DNA of 64,000 bases from Adiantum capillus-veneris (GCA_014529385.2 CM043962.1:130397074-130461073), one strand, 5' to 3'; shown: positions 47,352 through 58,799, counted from the first letter of the stretch. The notes: generated by a model from the letters alone, not told the origin. Numbers and translations: made by a program.

Positions 47352-48035
47352 TCCCCCAACCCTACCCACCCTCGCTTCCCACCTCTCATGCCATGTCTCT
47401 CCCCTTCCTCCTCCCTTCCCTACCGTCCTCTGTCACCAATGCCTGATGGCTGCCCTTGCTCCTCACTATTCTCTCTCTCTATTATCTCGCTATTCTTGTT
47501 ATCACTCACTTGGCTGGCCCACTGTCAGTTCATGCAATTCATGCTCAACGTGTACACTTCTACCCTCATCTCAACATTGTTTGTCGCCTTTTTTCATGTC
47601 ATGGGCGGTTCCACCACCAACGCACGGGTTTCATGCTACCTTTCATTAATGTCTGGGAACACAGACAACATCATTGATGCCAATGATCTTATCCCATGAG
47701 TACCACCTTTGTCATCTCCTTGTGTTAATCTCTGGTGATGAACCATTAGATCCCATTCGTAATAGAAACTCATTTTCTACCTCGCTTGCAACACAATCAA
47801 CATAAGATAACCACTAGCTAGATGGCCCTTCACTTTCAACACGCTTTTAGTGATTATCATTTGACCTTCCGACTAACTCTCTACACGTATTCATTAAGGT
47901 CTAAGATTAACACGACACCATTGAATGCAAGAAATTATTTGATTATTTGATTTAAAATCAACTAGGGCTGCCTCCTACTACTACTACTCTCTCTCTTTCT
48001 TTCTTAAGGCAAATAAAACCATCTTTGGCGTAGAC
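47251..48035. other. Pro-codon-rich low complexity and C run (left arm)
   Basis: A C run at about 47322-47348 within CCTCCTCC-rich DNA produces several overlapping proline-rich frames (47252-47699) that are most likely spurious. The mirror (52660-53445) has a G run at 53350-53370 of different length. 47700-48035 has no gene. Confidence 0.5.
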
Positions 48036-48038
48036 TAA

Positions 48039-48420
48039 GAGGGCGTACACACAGTGCATTCTGGAAAGGAACCCCGGGATATTGAAAAGGAACGTGAAAA
48101 GGTCCCTTGAGTTTAGCGGCACTTTCTCGCGGTTCCTTTTTAGGAGGAGCGTGACCTACGAACTGCACTCTGCATGGACTGCATGGCGGCAAAGGGTCAT
48201 CCTGTTGGTAGGCGATCGCCGGTTATCTTGGAAAGAAAACCTCCTGTAGGAAAAAATCACCGGATAGTTTTGTAAACTATTGTAGTTTTGGGCGAAGTTT
48301 CCAAAACGGAACGGGGCACCTACATTTTTGGCATGCGTTAGTGAAACGCACCATGTGGATGCAAATGGGGGAAAGTTTGTAAAGGAATACCTCTTCCAAA
48401 CGCACCATGTGTAGGCCCTC
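48039..48420. mobile_element. PIF/Harbinger-like MITE (left arm)
   Basis: Terminal inverted repeats GAGGGCGTACACACAGTGC (left) and, reversed, GAGGGCCTACACATGGTGC (right). They extend about 28 bp and are flanked by TAA on both sides (48036-48038, 48421-48423). A 3-bp TAA/TTA duplication and a GAGGGC start suit Tourist-like (PIF/Harbinger) MITEs. 382 bp, no transposase. Confidence 0.8.
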
Positions 48421-48574
48421 TAATAGGTTGGGTAGGCCAATAAAACAGTTTTAGGTGTGAATTGAAATCCCCTTCTTGTGCGGTCTGAACCAATCCTATT
48501 GGTCCTTTACCCTAGCGTATCTTTTGGGCCTGAATGCACGGATTGCCGCTCGTTTTCTTATCCCACTCCCGAGC

Positions 48575-50069
48575 ATGGAACCTGTACCAGTTGTGTGTTT
48601 TTGGCCTTTTTCTCTCTCTGGTTTAAACGTGTACCTTGAATACTTTCTCGTCTCTTTGTACTATTCTCTTTGACGTTTTCTCCTTCTTTGTCTCTATTTT
48701 GACATTCTCTTTGACGTTTTCTTCTTCTTTGTCTCTTTTTTGCCATTTGTAGACATAGTAGTGCCAGCAGAAGTCTTGCAGATATTGCCATCTCACTTCC
48801 TTTTTGTGGAAGACCTTAATAGTTTAGATGAGCAAGAGTGGAAATCATTTTCTGACATTGTAAAGGCCGAGTTGCCATTCGGTGTTTGGATGCGACTGGC
48901 GAGGTCTTTCAAGGAAAGGCATGATGCCTTGAAGACCGCTGAGAATTTAAAGGCACTCAAGGAAGGAGTGTCAGAACCTCTTCTACACGAGATTATAGAA
49001 AATTATATCGTAAAGCTGTTCGACAATGGTCAGTGTGTAGGAACTTTTATTTTTATCACTACAGAAATCGGAATATGCGCACTATATCAGGTCTATTCTA
49101 AGAAGAATGGGATCAAAGAAACGAGCTTGCGAATTCAGGTAGTGCTGCTCCTTGGTTTTTGCAATGGCTTGCGGTTGCCCTTATTCTAATTTCTTTCTCC
49201 ATGTTCTTTTAGAAACAACAATTCATGAAATCAACCATGAAATTCTTGTGTTGTTTCCTGAAGTTTGATGTGGTTGTGTACAAGCTGGAAGGTCGAGAAG
49301 GACCTTCCCTTAGGCTTGGTAACAACGGAGAGCTTTTTGCAGGTGATATTTTGTATTTTTTTTTATTTCTTATGATAGATGCACCCTTATCTTTCATGCG
49401 TTTCTAATTGTGTTGTAGCTGTAGGCAACCACATAATCCTTGTGTCCTTCCCTCTCCTCGATTCTCAAGGGAGAGATGATGAGGAGGAGGAAGCAACACT
49501 TACCTTTGGCAGAGTCGCAAGGAGAAGCGTGACACACAACCCACTCCTTATGCTTGGGCAATATCCTGCTTTTCCGAATAGCTCAGGAGGCGCGGTTATT
49601 TCAAAATCGGGGCGTCTGTTGGGCCTTCACATAGAAAGGCATGTTTTGTAGATTTTTCTTTGTCTTTCAGCTGTAGAGCTGAATAAGATGTGTACTTTAT
49701 TTTACCAATAACTGTATTTTACTTCGTACAGTGCTTATAACGAAGACCATAGTAGCTATCGCTCGCCGAAGCAAGCCCTGGGTGCAGATGTAATTGTCGT
49801 TGACAAGCATTAGAGGCAGCTCAAGGTGCCGACTGAAGATTTGCAGGCCCAATCTGTCAATGATCTTGGACGATTCGCTGCAGAAAACGTTAGGTAGGCA
49901 TGTAAATTTCAGCCAATTTTTTGAATTTTCAGCTCTTTTTATCTCTAATTTGAGTTTTTTTTGTAGGCATAAGCAGTCACTGGGAGTCTTTGTTCCAATC
50001 AGCGTGTTGAGAGCAAAGTTAATGGATGCTGAAATAATATCCTCGAGCAAGAGGAGGAGGAGTCAATAA
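48575..50069 (+). pseudogene. trypsin-like peptidase gene, decayed copy (left arm)
   Basis: Six exons by comparison with the right arm: 48575-48590, 48753-49138, 49213-49342, 49419-49638, 49732-49893, 49967-50069. They encode MEPVP-DIVVPAEVLQIL, a helical N-terminal part, KFDVVVYKLEG (putative Asp) and PNSSGGAVIS plus LLGLHIE (putative Ser). Lesions: the intron 1 donor is TT instead of GT (48591); the putative catalytic His is Tyr (ICALYQVY); TAG at 49811-49813 stops exon 5, where the right arm has TGG. The remaining frame would end in SSSKRRRSQ. Intron 4 uses a GC donor. Probably no functional protein. Confidence 0.75.
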
Positions 50070-50348
50070 GGTATGCCAGCTGTAATGTTGGAGTGTTTGT
50101 TTTGATTGGGAATCTACTTCAGTATGGTTTTATACATTGTACTTACTAAAGGAAGACATTGAATCTTATGCAGTGTCTGTCTGACTCCATTCTAACATCA
50201 AATGTCGATTATCCAGTGGTATGGTGATTGAGTTGGAGATTTGCTATATCATGAGAGCTGTAGAAGTTTTACCATGATTGTTGTTGATGTAGATTGATAG
50301 CTGTGACTATTTTTAGGAAGTTGTTTTCCTTCATGAAGGGTCCAGTCT
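50070..50348. other. 3' flank of left peptidase copy
   Basis: No ORF. The sequence is matched by 50390-50690 in inverted orientation with few differences. It leads to the inverted-repeat centre. Confidence 0.6.
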
Positions 50349-50389
50349 GGTTTAAGGCCCGCCCATTTTGCATGCAGAAGCATTGAACT
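50349..50389. other. unique spacer at the centre of the inverted repeat
   Basis: A 41-bp stretch (GGTTTAAGGCCCGCCC ... GCATTGAACT) lies between TCCAGTCT and AGACTGGA. It is the only non-duplicated sequence between the arms. Confidence 0.9.
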
Positions 50390-50842
50390 AGACTGGACCC
50401 TTCTCGAAGGAAAACAACTTCCTCAAAACAGTCACAACTAGCAATCTACATCAACAACAATCATGGTAAAACTTCTACAGCTCTCATGAGTATAGCAAAT
50501 CTCCCACTCAATCATCATACCACTCGATAATCGACATTTGCTGTTACAATGGAGTCAGAAAGACACTGCATAAGATTCAATGTCTTCCTTTAGTAAGTAC
50601 AATGTATAAACCATACTGAAGTAGATTCCCAATCAAAACAAACACTGCAACATTACAGCTGGCATACCTTATTGACTCCTCCTCCTCTTGCTCGAGGATA
50701 TTATTTCAGCATCCATTAACTTTGCTCTCAACACGCTGATTGGAACAAAGACTCCCAGTGAATTCAAAAAATCGGCTGAAATTTACATGCCTACCTAACG
50801 TTTTCTGCAGCGAATCGTCTAATATATTGGGCCTGCAAATCT

Positions 50843-52065
50843 TCAGTCGGCACCTTGAGCTGCCTCCAATGCAACGACAATTACATCTGCACCCAGGGCT
50901 TGCTTCGGCGGGCGATAGCTACTATGGTCTTCGTAATAAGCACTGTATGACGTAAAATACAGTTATTGGTAAAATAAAGTACACATCTTATTCATCTGTA
51001 CAACTGAAAGACAAAGAAAACTCTACAAAACATGCCTTTCTATGTTAAGGCCCAACAAACGCCCTAATTTTGAAATAACCGTGCCTCCGGAGCTATTCGG
51101 GAAAGCAGGATATTGCCCAAGCATAAGGAGTGGGTTGTGTGTCATGCTTCTCCTTGCGACTCTGCCAAAGGTAAGGGTTGCTTCCTCTTCCTCATCATCT
51201 CTCCCTTGAGAATCGAGGAGAGGAAAGGACACAAGGATTATGTGGTTGCCTACAGCTACAACACAATTAGAAATGCATGAAAGATAAGGGTGCATCTATC
51301 ATAAGAAATAAAAAAAAATACAAAATATCACCTGCAAAAAGCTCTCCGTTGTTACCAAGTCTAAGGGAAGGTCCTTCTCGACCTTCCAGCTTGTACACAG
51401 CCACATCAAACTTCGGGAAACAACACAAGAACTTCATGGCTGATTTCATGAATTGTTGTTTCTAATTAAAGAACATGGAGAAAGAAATCAGAATAAGAGC
51501 AACAGCAAGCCATTGCAAAAACCAAGGAGCAGCACTACCTGAATTTGCAAGCTCATTTCTTTGATCCCAGTCTTCTCAGAATAGACCTGATGCAGTGCGC
51601 ATATTCCAATTTCTGTAGTGATAAAAATAAAATTTCCTACACACTGACCATTGTCGAAGAGCTTTACGACAGAATTTTCTATAATCTTGTGTAGAAGAGG
51701 TTCTGACACTCCTTCCTTGAGTGCCTTTAAATTCTCAGCGGTCTTCAAGGCATCATGCCTTTCCTTGAAAGACCTCGCCAGTCGCATCCAAACACCGAAT
51801 GGCAACTCGGCCTTTACAATGTCAGAAAATGATTTCCACTCTAGTTGCTCATCTAAACTATTAAGGTCTTCCATAGAAAGGAAGTGAGATGGCAATATCT
51901 GCAAGACTTCTGCCGGCACTACTATGTCTACAAATGGCAAAATAGAGACAAAGAAGGAGAAAACGTCAAAGAGAACAGTACAAAGAGACGAGAAAGTATT
52001 CAAGGTACACGTTTAGACCAGAGAGAGAAAAAGGCTAGAAAACACGCACCTGGTACAGGTTCCAT
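50843..52065 (-). CDS. trypsin-like serine peptidase domain protein (right arm)
   Basis: Five coding exons on the minus strand: 52065-52050, 51927-51539, 51461-51332, 51255-51036 and 50942-50843, giving 284 residues with no internal stop. Introns have GT-AG ends except intron 4, which has GC-AG. The putative triad is His118 (ICALHQVY), Asp154 (KFDVAVYKLEG) and Ser234 in PNSSGG, followed by LLGLNIE. That order and spacing suit a compact trypsin-like fold (DegP/Trypsin_2 type). There is no signal peptide or transmembrane segment, so a cytosolic or nuclear place is likely. Relative to the left copy a 5-bp deletion (ACAAG) in exon 5 shortens the C-terminus, and the last splice acceptor is deleted beyond the stop. 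The start is chosen because exon 1 joins in frame and the donor is intact. Expression is unknown. Confidence 0.65.
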
Positions 52066-52176
52066 GCTCGGCAGTGGGATGAAAAAACGAGCGACAATCC
52101 GTGCATGCAGACCCAAAAGATACGCTAGGGTCAAGGACCAATAGGATTGGTTCAGACCGCACAAGAAGGGGATTTC

Positions 52177-52245
52177 TTTTTTTATTTTAGAGAAGTTGGA
52201 TAGTATTAAAAGATGCTGAAATAAAAGATTACAAAGAACCCACAG
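52177..52245 (-). mobile_element. 5'-truncated LINE or retroposon tail, right arm only
   Basis: A 69-bp insert flanked by 12-bp direct repeats GAAGGGGATTTC (52165-52176, 52246-52257). On the minus strand it ends in a run of eight A, with TTTTAATACTATCC upstream, as plant LINE 3' ends do. The left arm has a single GAAGGGGATTTC (complement near 48465-48476), an intact empty site. Confidence 0.85.
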
Positions 52246-52300
52246 GAAGGGGATTTCAATTCACACCTAAAATTGTTTTATTGGCCTACCCAACCTATTA

Positions 52301-52654
52301 GAGGGCCTACACACGGTGCGTTTGGAAGAGGTATCCACACAGTACGTTTCACTAATGCGTGCCAAAAATATAGGCACCCCGTTCCGTTTTGGAAACTTCG
52401 CCCAAAACTACAATAGTTTACAAAACTATCCGGTGATTTTTGCCTACAGTAGGTTTTTTTTGCGAGATAACCGGCGATCGCCTACCAACAAGATGACCCT
52501 TTGCCGCCATGCAGTCCATGCAGAGTGCAGTTTGTAGGTCACGCTCCTCCTGAAAAGGAATCGTGAGAATGTGCCGCTAAACTCAAGGGACCTTTTCACG
52601 TTCCTTTTCAATATCCCGAGGTTCCTTTCCAGAACGCACCGTGTGTACGCCCTC
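52301..52654. mobile_element. PIF/Harbinger-like MITE (right arm)
   Basis: Mirror of 48039-48420, starting GAGGGCCTACACACGGTGC and ending with the complement of GAGGGCGTACACACGGTGC, flanked by TTA (52298-52300 and 52655-52657). 354 bp. Its TIRs are better preserved than in the left arm. Confidence 0.8.
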
Positions 52655-52657
52655 TTA

Positions 52658-53445
52658 GTCTACGCCAAAGATGGTTTTATTCGCCTTAAGAAAGAAAGAG
52701 AGAGAGTAGTAGTAGTAGGAGGCGGCCCTAGTTGATTTTAAATCAAATAATCAAATAATTTATTGCGTTCAATGGTGTAGTGTTAATCTTAGACCTTAAT
52801 GAATACGTGTAGAGAGTTAGTCGGAAGGTCAAATGATAATAACTAAAAGCATGTTGAAAGTGAAGGGTCATCTAGCTAGTGGTTATCTTATGTTGATTGT
52901 GTTGCAAGCGAGGTAGAAAATGAGTTTTTGTTACGAATGGGATCTAATGGTTCATCACCAGAGATTAACGCAAGGAGATGAAAAAGGTGGTACTCATGGG
53001 ATTAGATCATTGGCATCAATGATGTTGTCTGTGTTCCCAAGCATTAATGAAAGGTAGCATGAAACCCGTGTGTTGGTGGTGGAACCGCCCATAATATGAA
53101 AATAGGCAACAAACAATGTTGAGATGAGGGCACTGTTGTACACCTTGAGCATGGGAATTGCATGAACTGACAGTGAGCCAGCCAAGTGAGTGATAATGAG
53201 AATAGCAAGATAATAGAGAGAGAGAATAGTGAGGAGCAAGGGCAGCCAGCAGGCATTGGTGACAGAGGACGGTAGGGAAGGGAGGAGGAAGGGGAGAGAC
53301 ATGGCATGAGAGGTGGTAAGCGAGGGTAGGTAGAGTTGGGGGAGGACGGGGGGGGGGGGGGGGGGGGGGGAAGGCTCGAGTAGGAGGAGGAGGGGGAAGC
53401 ATGTTGTCGTGCCGCTTTGCGGGCACGGGTTGAAAGAGCAATATT
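52658..53445. other. low-complexity region with G run (right arm)
   Basis: Mirror of 47251-48035. The G run is at about 53350-53370. Proline-rich minus-strand frames at 53448-52994 are probably by-products of the CCT-rich composition. No convincing gene. Confidence 0.45.
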
Positions 53446-54384
53446 CAAAGATATTTGGTGGTTTCTACCAAATTATGATTTACGCTAGAGTTTGATTTTG
53501 TCATCAGATACTTGATATGTATGCTAGCTGTGGTTTTCAAAGGCCAGAAAGGCTCCAAGCGGGCCTAAATAGGGTGATGACTTGCGGTGTCCAAAATACT
53601 AAATGTATATGCCAGATTGTGGTCATTGGAGTGCTCTCCATGGCGGTTTAGACAGCTCACCAAACAGAGTCTTGGTGTGCTAGATATGTCAATTTGAAGT
53701 TGGAATCTTTGCAGATCCTCGACGAATTGGACGGGTACAAGTGAATGATCAGAGCTGATGGTTGTGGATAAATTTGGAATGCTCAAGTTGTGGATCCTGT
53801 CGGTCTTTCCGGTTTGCCAATCGGAGTCCCTGGTAGCAAATTATGAGCTGTCGAAGTTGGGATGGGTGTCAGTTCTGGGATGGTTGGCAGCATCGGCAAG
53901 TGTGCCAACAGAGGTTTTTACGGCTTGCCTATGTTTTCATGGATAGTACACAACATGTGAAGTCATCAAGAGTTGACGGCATGTCAATCGGGATCCGGGG
54001 TGTGGAGATATGGCTTACTGAAGCTGGCAGATGATAGCGGTTGTGTCACGAGCTAGAGGTTTTTTTTCCCCGTCTTTGGGCGCACCGTTTGAGGCCATTT
54101 GGATATCAAGATGCAGAGCAAAGCTTTGAGTGATATGTATGCCAAATGTTTGCCTTGGCGATGCTTTAGTAGATATGTATGCCAAATGTGACGCACTTCA
54201 GAGAGCACAATAAGTGCTTAAAAAGCTTATTGTCCGGACGGATGTGACTGGAAGCACGTTGATTGCGGGGATATGCCTTGGGTGATGTGCTTGGCAATAC
54301 CTTGATCGATATGCATGAATAATGATGTTCTTGACAATGCTTTGGCTAGCATTTACGCCAAATGTGGTGCCTTTGCAGAGCTAA
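53446..54384. other. non-coding mosaic (right arm)
   Basis: Mirror of 46321-47250. Short frames only; ATATGTATGCCAAATG occurs twice (about 54135 and 54173). Nothing recognised. Confidence 0.4.
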
Positions 54385-54520
54385 GGGTGGCCACCCATAA
54401 GAGGTTTTGGGTGCCCACCCATGTTGACCGCCCATGGGAGCCCATAAGGGGGTGAAAGGTGGCCACCCGTAAGGAGATTGAGGTGGCCACCCAAGGGATG
54501 GTCGCCCACTAAAGTAAAGG
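54385..54520. repeat. GGTGGCCACC palindrome cluster (right arm)
   Basis: GGTGGCCACCC at 54387, 54460 and 54492, with related GGGTGCCCACCC and CCCATGGG words between. Mirror of 46191-46320 with changed units. Confidence 0.6.
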
Positions 54521-55190
54521 GAAATGGGAGGCGATGAGCAGGCAACAAGGAGGAGATGGCGCAAAGCTTCTGAGGCTCATGGTGGCTCGCACGGTGCTCG
54601 GATGAGCTCGAGCTTGAAGTGAGAAATGTAGAGCAGACCAAGGCGTAGATTTTTGGCATTGGAACGGCCAATTTTTGCTCTATGCAAGGATTCGAATTTC
54701 CATCTGTGAGTCCAAAATTGGAATGAACTGGACTTTAAACGATTTTGAAAATGGAATGAACTGGAGCTTCTTGAAAACCTTGTCATAAAGGGCTAGTACT
54801 TTTCAAGACTAGCAGTCCATGGTGGATAGGACCCTTGTTGGTTTGGTAACTTCCTTTTCCCTCCTGAAAGGCAAATCTCCTCACCTCTATTCCCTTTGTG
54901 AGGGTGTCTAGAATGACCCTCCTCTTCATGGCCTTTTTTGCACTCATTTCTTCTTGTGCTTCCCTTAGTCTAGAGGTTTCTTTTGGGTTGGTGGTGGTAC
55001 TGCTCTAGTTGCTCGCATCCTCGATATTGCTTCAGTTGGAGGCTGTGGTTGACTGGGACCAATATTCTCCTTCTGAATAATGCGTTAAATAGCCTCCTAC
55101 TCTAGCTACTCCTGCCTTTCTATGAGCATCTCCATTTCATATAGTGTGAGGGGATAGCATTGCTTGGTCTCGACATCATACATAGTCTTC
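54521..55190 (-). pseudogene. unrecognised ORF remnant (right arm)
   Basis: Mirror of 45506-46190. The minus strand again reads LTLYEMEMLIERQE and, in the next frame, KRRVILDTLTKGIEV. A frame 54786-54577 (FSRSSSSFHFQNRLKSSSFQ) overlaps it. Family unknown. Confidence 0.35.
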
Positions 55191-55194
55191 ACCT

Positions 55195-57975
55195 TCCTCC
55201 TCTTCCGATGAAATCTATGTCTATTCTCCTAGAGAATACAAGAGGGCAGGACATCGCAAATCATACTCTGCATGGCAAAGGTCCCAAAAGCTAAAGAAGT
55301 TCAAGGAGGGAGGAAAGAGTATCTCTTTTCTCACATATGATGGCACCTTTGGTGCTACCGACAAAGTGTTGGACTTCATCCAACAATTTGATGCGGCCAT
55401 TGGAGATGAGGGCTTCACGGAGTCCTCCAAGCTACACCATGTAGCTATGCACTTTCAAAAATTATCTCGTCAATGGTGGGCTAGACTTTGTGGCAACGGC
55501 AAAGCCTCAAAGACATAGAAAACTCTATGAGTTTCCATCATGAAGCACTTCCTTGCAAGCGATGCAAAGGAAAAAGTGCTTACCAAATGGTGTAGCTTGA
55601 AGCTTCTCTCTCATGAGTCTATCCGCATGTATGTAGACAAGTTTTGGGGTTTACATCTCAAGGCTACTGTCTTTCAAAAGATAGACTTTGCCGAGCAAAG
55701 GTAGCAATTTTGTCCAGGATTACCTAAAGAGATGTCCGAATACATCACCTATCAACGGCCTGGTTCTATCAATGAAGTAATCCATCACACCATGGTTTCT
55801 TCACGCATCAATTTCCATCAAGGGGCCAGACGGAATGTCAAGCCCATGGAAAACAAAGACAAAAATGATGCAAAGGGAAAAACCACTGCTCAAAATTCTT
55901 CCCAAGGCACTTCCAACAACAACAACAACAATCGGTCCAAGGAGAAGCATGTTTACAAAGGCAAAAAAAAACTCTCTCCTGAAGAGCTTGAAGTTTTTTG
56001 CAAGGACCATAAGTGTTTCAAGTGTGGGAAGCAAGGACATGGCTATCGTTCTTGCCCCAAAAAGAAGGCTTATAGTGAGACCCCTAGGGCTTCCACCATT
56101 AAAGCTCCAAAAAAAGCTGCTAATTGCAAAGGATCATCACTTTCCTATGCTCGGGGAAAGTTAAGAGAGCATGATGCCTTCATCTTGTTCAACCCTGGCT
56201 CTACTCACAATTTCATATCAACGGAGTTGGCACGAAGTTAGGCATTCAAGATTTCGAGATGGGAGATATGGTAATGGTGGCTGACACAAATTTCAAGGGA
56301 TAGAAAGCCTCTGTTACTCCCTTGATTGGGAAGTTGAGGCTTCATGTCCAAAGCTATGTCGACAAAGAAGACTTTTTCATCTCTCCTCTCCAACATGAGG
56401 ATGCTATCCTAAGGGCGCCATGGTTTGATTACATGGTTGCCAATATGAAGTTTCCTGAAAGGAGATCCTACAGGGGAAAGAACATGTATATAGATTCTAG
56501 TGAGCGTGGTCACACTATTCCACTTGTAAATCCTCCTGCTTTTGATAAATCAATGAAGATTTCAGTTTCTGTGTACATGTTTTTTTGTCAAAGAGTCTCT
56601 AAAAGATCCTAATGTTTCATCAAATGTAAATGGTAGGAATCAAGAAGAGTTAGACTTGTCTAATTTTCTAAAAGGATTCCAAAATGTGTTCATCGATGAT
56701 ATCCCTATGGACTTACCTCCAAAACGAGGGGATGATGACCATCATATTGAGCTGCTTCCAGGAAGCTCACCATCTAACAAGCCTCCTTATGGAGTCTCTC
56801 AAGCTCAACAAGAGAAGATCATGAGGCAAGTACAGGAATTGGTAGACAAAGGGATGGTGAGGTCTAGTTCCTCTCTCTTTGTTCTCCAGTCCTTTTAGTG
56901 CAAAATAAAGATGGTACATACCATATGTGTGTGACTATCGAGCACTAAACCATTTCACTATCAAAAATAGATTTCGCGTGCCTCGAGTAGAAGAACTATT
57001 CGATAAGCTACAAGGCTCTACCTACTTCAGTAGGATTGACCTTTAAAGTGGTTATCATCAAATAAGGACAGTGGATGAAGATATCCTAAAGACCGCGTTT
57101 TGCACAACGTTTGGTCTTTATGAATATCTGGTCATGCCTTTTGGTTTGACTAATGCACCAGCTATGTTCAATCATCTAATGGAGATTTTTTTAGACGTTA
57201 CTGCAAATTCACTGGAGCGTTCTTTGATGATATCATCATCTACTCCAAGTCTTTAGAGGAATATAAGCAACATCTCCAAGTGATTTTTCAAGCATTGAGG
57301 GAGAACAAGCTTTTTCTCAACCAAAAGAAAAGGGAATTTTGCCTTCAAGAGATTCAATACCTAGGTCATATTATCTCTCAAGGTGGTATCCGTATGGATC
57401 CATCGAAGTTAGAGGTAATAAAAGCATGGCCTAACCCAAGGAATCTACATGAGCTAAGAAGCTTTATTGGTATGTGCACATACTATAGACGCTTCATAAC
57501 AAAATTCTCTCAAGTAGTAGGACCACTACACGACTTAACTAAGAAGAACGTTAAGTATGTATGTACTGCTAAAGAGAGAAATGCTTTTGATAAGCTGAAA
57601 GAGAAGCTTACTTCTCAACTAGTCCTCATGATTCCGGATCTTTCAAAGCCGTTTGAGGTCCAATGTGATGCTTGTGGTAATTGCCTTGGAGCAATTTTTC
57701 TTCAAGAAGGGCATGCCATAGCATATGAGAGCCGAAGGCTCAATACGGATGAACGAGTCTTGGGGGAATGATCGGTTGCAAAACCACTAGCCCTATTTTC
57801 TTCAAATTTTTTCCCACTTCCTCCCAAAGATGAGGTCTTATCTACATGCCCTAGACACATGGAAGCACTACCTATTGGGGACTCCCTTCATTCTACAAAC
57901 CGACCACCAAAGTCTCACGTATTTCATGACGCAAACCAAGCTGTTCGACAAACAAATGAGGTGGGCAAATTTTCT
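55195..57975 (+). pseudogene. gypsy fragment E: gag-PR-RT-RNase H (right arm)
   Basis: gag from about 55195 (YSPREYKRAGHRKSYSAWQR), a clean stretch 55732-56241 with the knuckle CFKCGKQGHGYRSC, then a protease start FILFNPGSTHNFISTEL in which the catalytic Asp is Asn. The linker 56322-56898 ends in the same frameshift as the left arm. RT: 57071-57256 and 57280-57771 with LGHIISQ and RSFIGMCTYYRRFI. RNase H runs to about 57975 with FILQTDHQSLTYF, and carries a replaced segment of about 70 bp at 57765-57838. Homology stops at GAGGTGGGCAAATTT. No LTR, no integrase. Confidence 0.88.
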
Positions 57976-58168
57976 GCAATATACAAAATTTCATTCAATT
58001 TGGAGCTATTACAGGCACCCAAGAACCAAAAAACGCAAAGTCTCAGCCTAATTCCAATATTTGGCTTTAGACTTATCAAAATGGCTCCAAATCATGTGAA
58101 ATTTTGTACACATCATAAACTATGCCCAAATATCATATGACTATGCTAAAAAATGCACTCTGTAAAAA

Positions 58169-58647
58169 AGACTTCATACGCGTATAAAGTCTAACTCTTC
58201 AATAAAGGAGTGTTGTTAACAAAGCATATCACACCAAGCCTCTACACCAAATTTGGACCAAATCGGGAATGTATTGGTCAAAGCCTTATAAAAATCATGG
58301 ACTATGTATGCAACAAGTCTATGTCAAGAATTCTAAAGAAGAATTTATATGCATATAAAGTCTACCACTCTTGATATGGCAGGCTAGATGGGATTTAAAG
58401 CCTTTAGCTCTCGGAACACATCATCATGAGCCCTCTGACGCACATCAATCACAATTGGAGGTGATATGACCTTCATTCATTCAGAAAATCTAAACATGTG
58501 TAATGACATCCTTTGAAGCCTTTAAACACAATTCACAAGCCCAAACTCATATCAAAATTCATGGACACTTTACACAAGCCATACAACACTAGCCTGTGGA
58601 ATTTCTCACTCTTTTGCATCAAGAGTCTTTATACGCGTATATAGTCT
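58169..58647. repeat. element G leader palindromes (right arm)
   Basis: Mirror array: palindromes at 58169-58192, 58340-58363 and 58624-58647. The second spacing is 284 bp. The first is 171 bp because about 113 bp, present in the left arm, are missing near 58280. Core sequences are CGCG, TGCA and CGCG. Confidence 0.85.
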
Positions 58648-58799
58648 AAACTATTATGTAGCAACCAAACCTAGAAATTCTCAGCACTGGTTTGTGCACC
58701 ATGTTGCATACAATGCATACCTTCAATTTGGACAAGTTTTGGCTAGCTAATGACCACTTGAAGTACAAAAGTAGAAAGTTCCTCCTCATATCGTGACTT

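Larger units (their letters stand above)
37385..50348 (+). repeat. giant inverted repeat, left arm
   Basis: This arm is the imperfect reverse complement of 50390-64000. Base 37385 (CTATTCGATATTC) pairs with base 64000 (GAGTATCGAATAG), and near the centre AAGGGTCCAGTCT pairs with AGACTGGACCC. All gene remnants listed in this arm reappear in mirrored order in the other. Substitutions and arm-specific indels are frequent, roughly several percent by eye. The outer end is not reached. Confidence 0.95.

Noticed and set aside
47252-47699. Overlapping proline-rich ORFs in three frames (mirror 52994-53448)
   Set aside because: All three frames are open because of CCT-rich composition; frames differ between arms and no domain is seen.
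49697-50050. Minus-strand 117-aa ORF over the left peptidase exons
   Set aside because: It is the antisense of exons 5 and 6, which are supported by splice signals and by the other arm.
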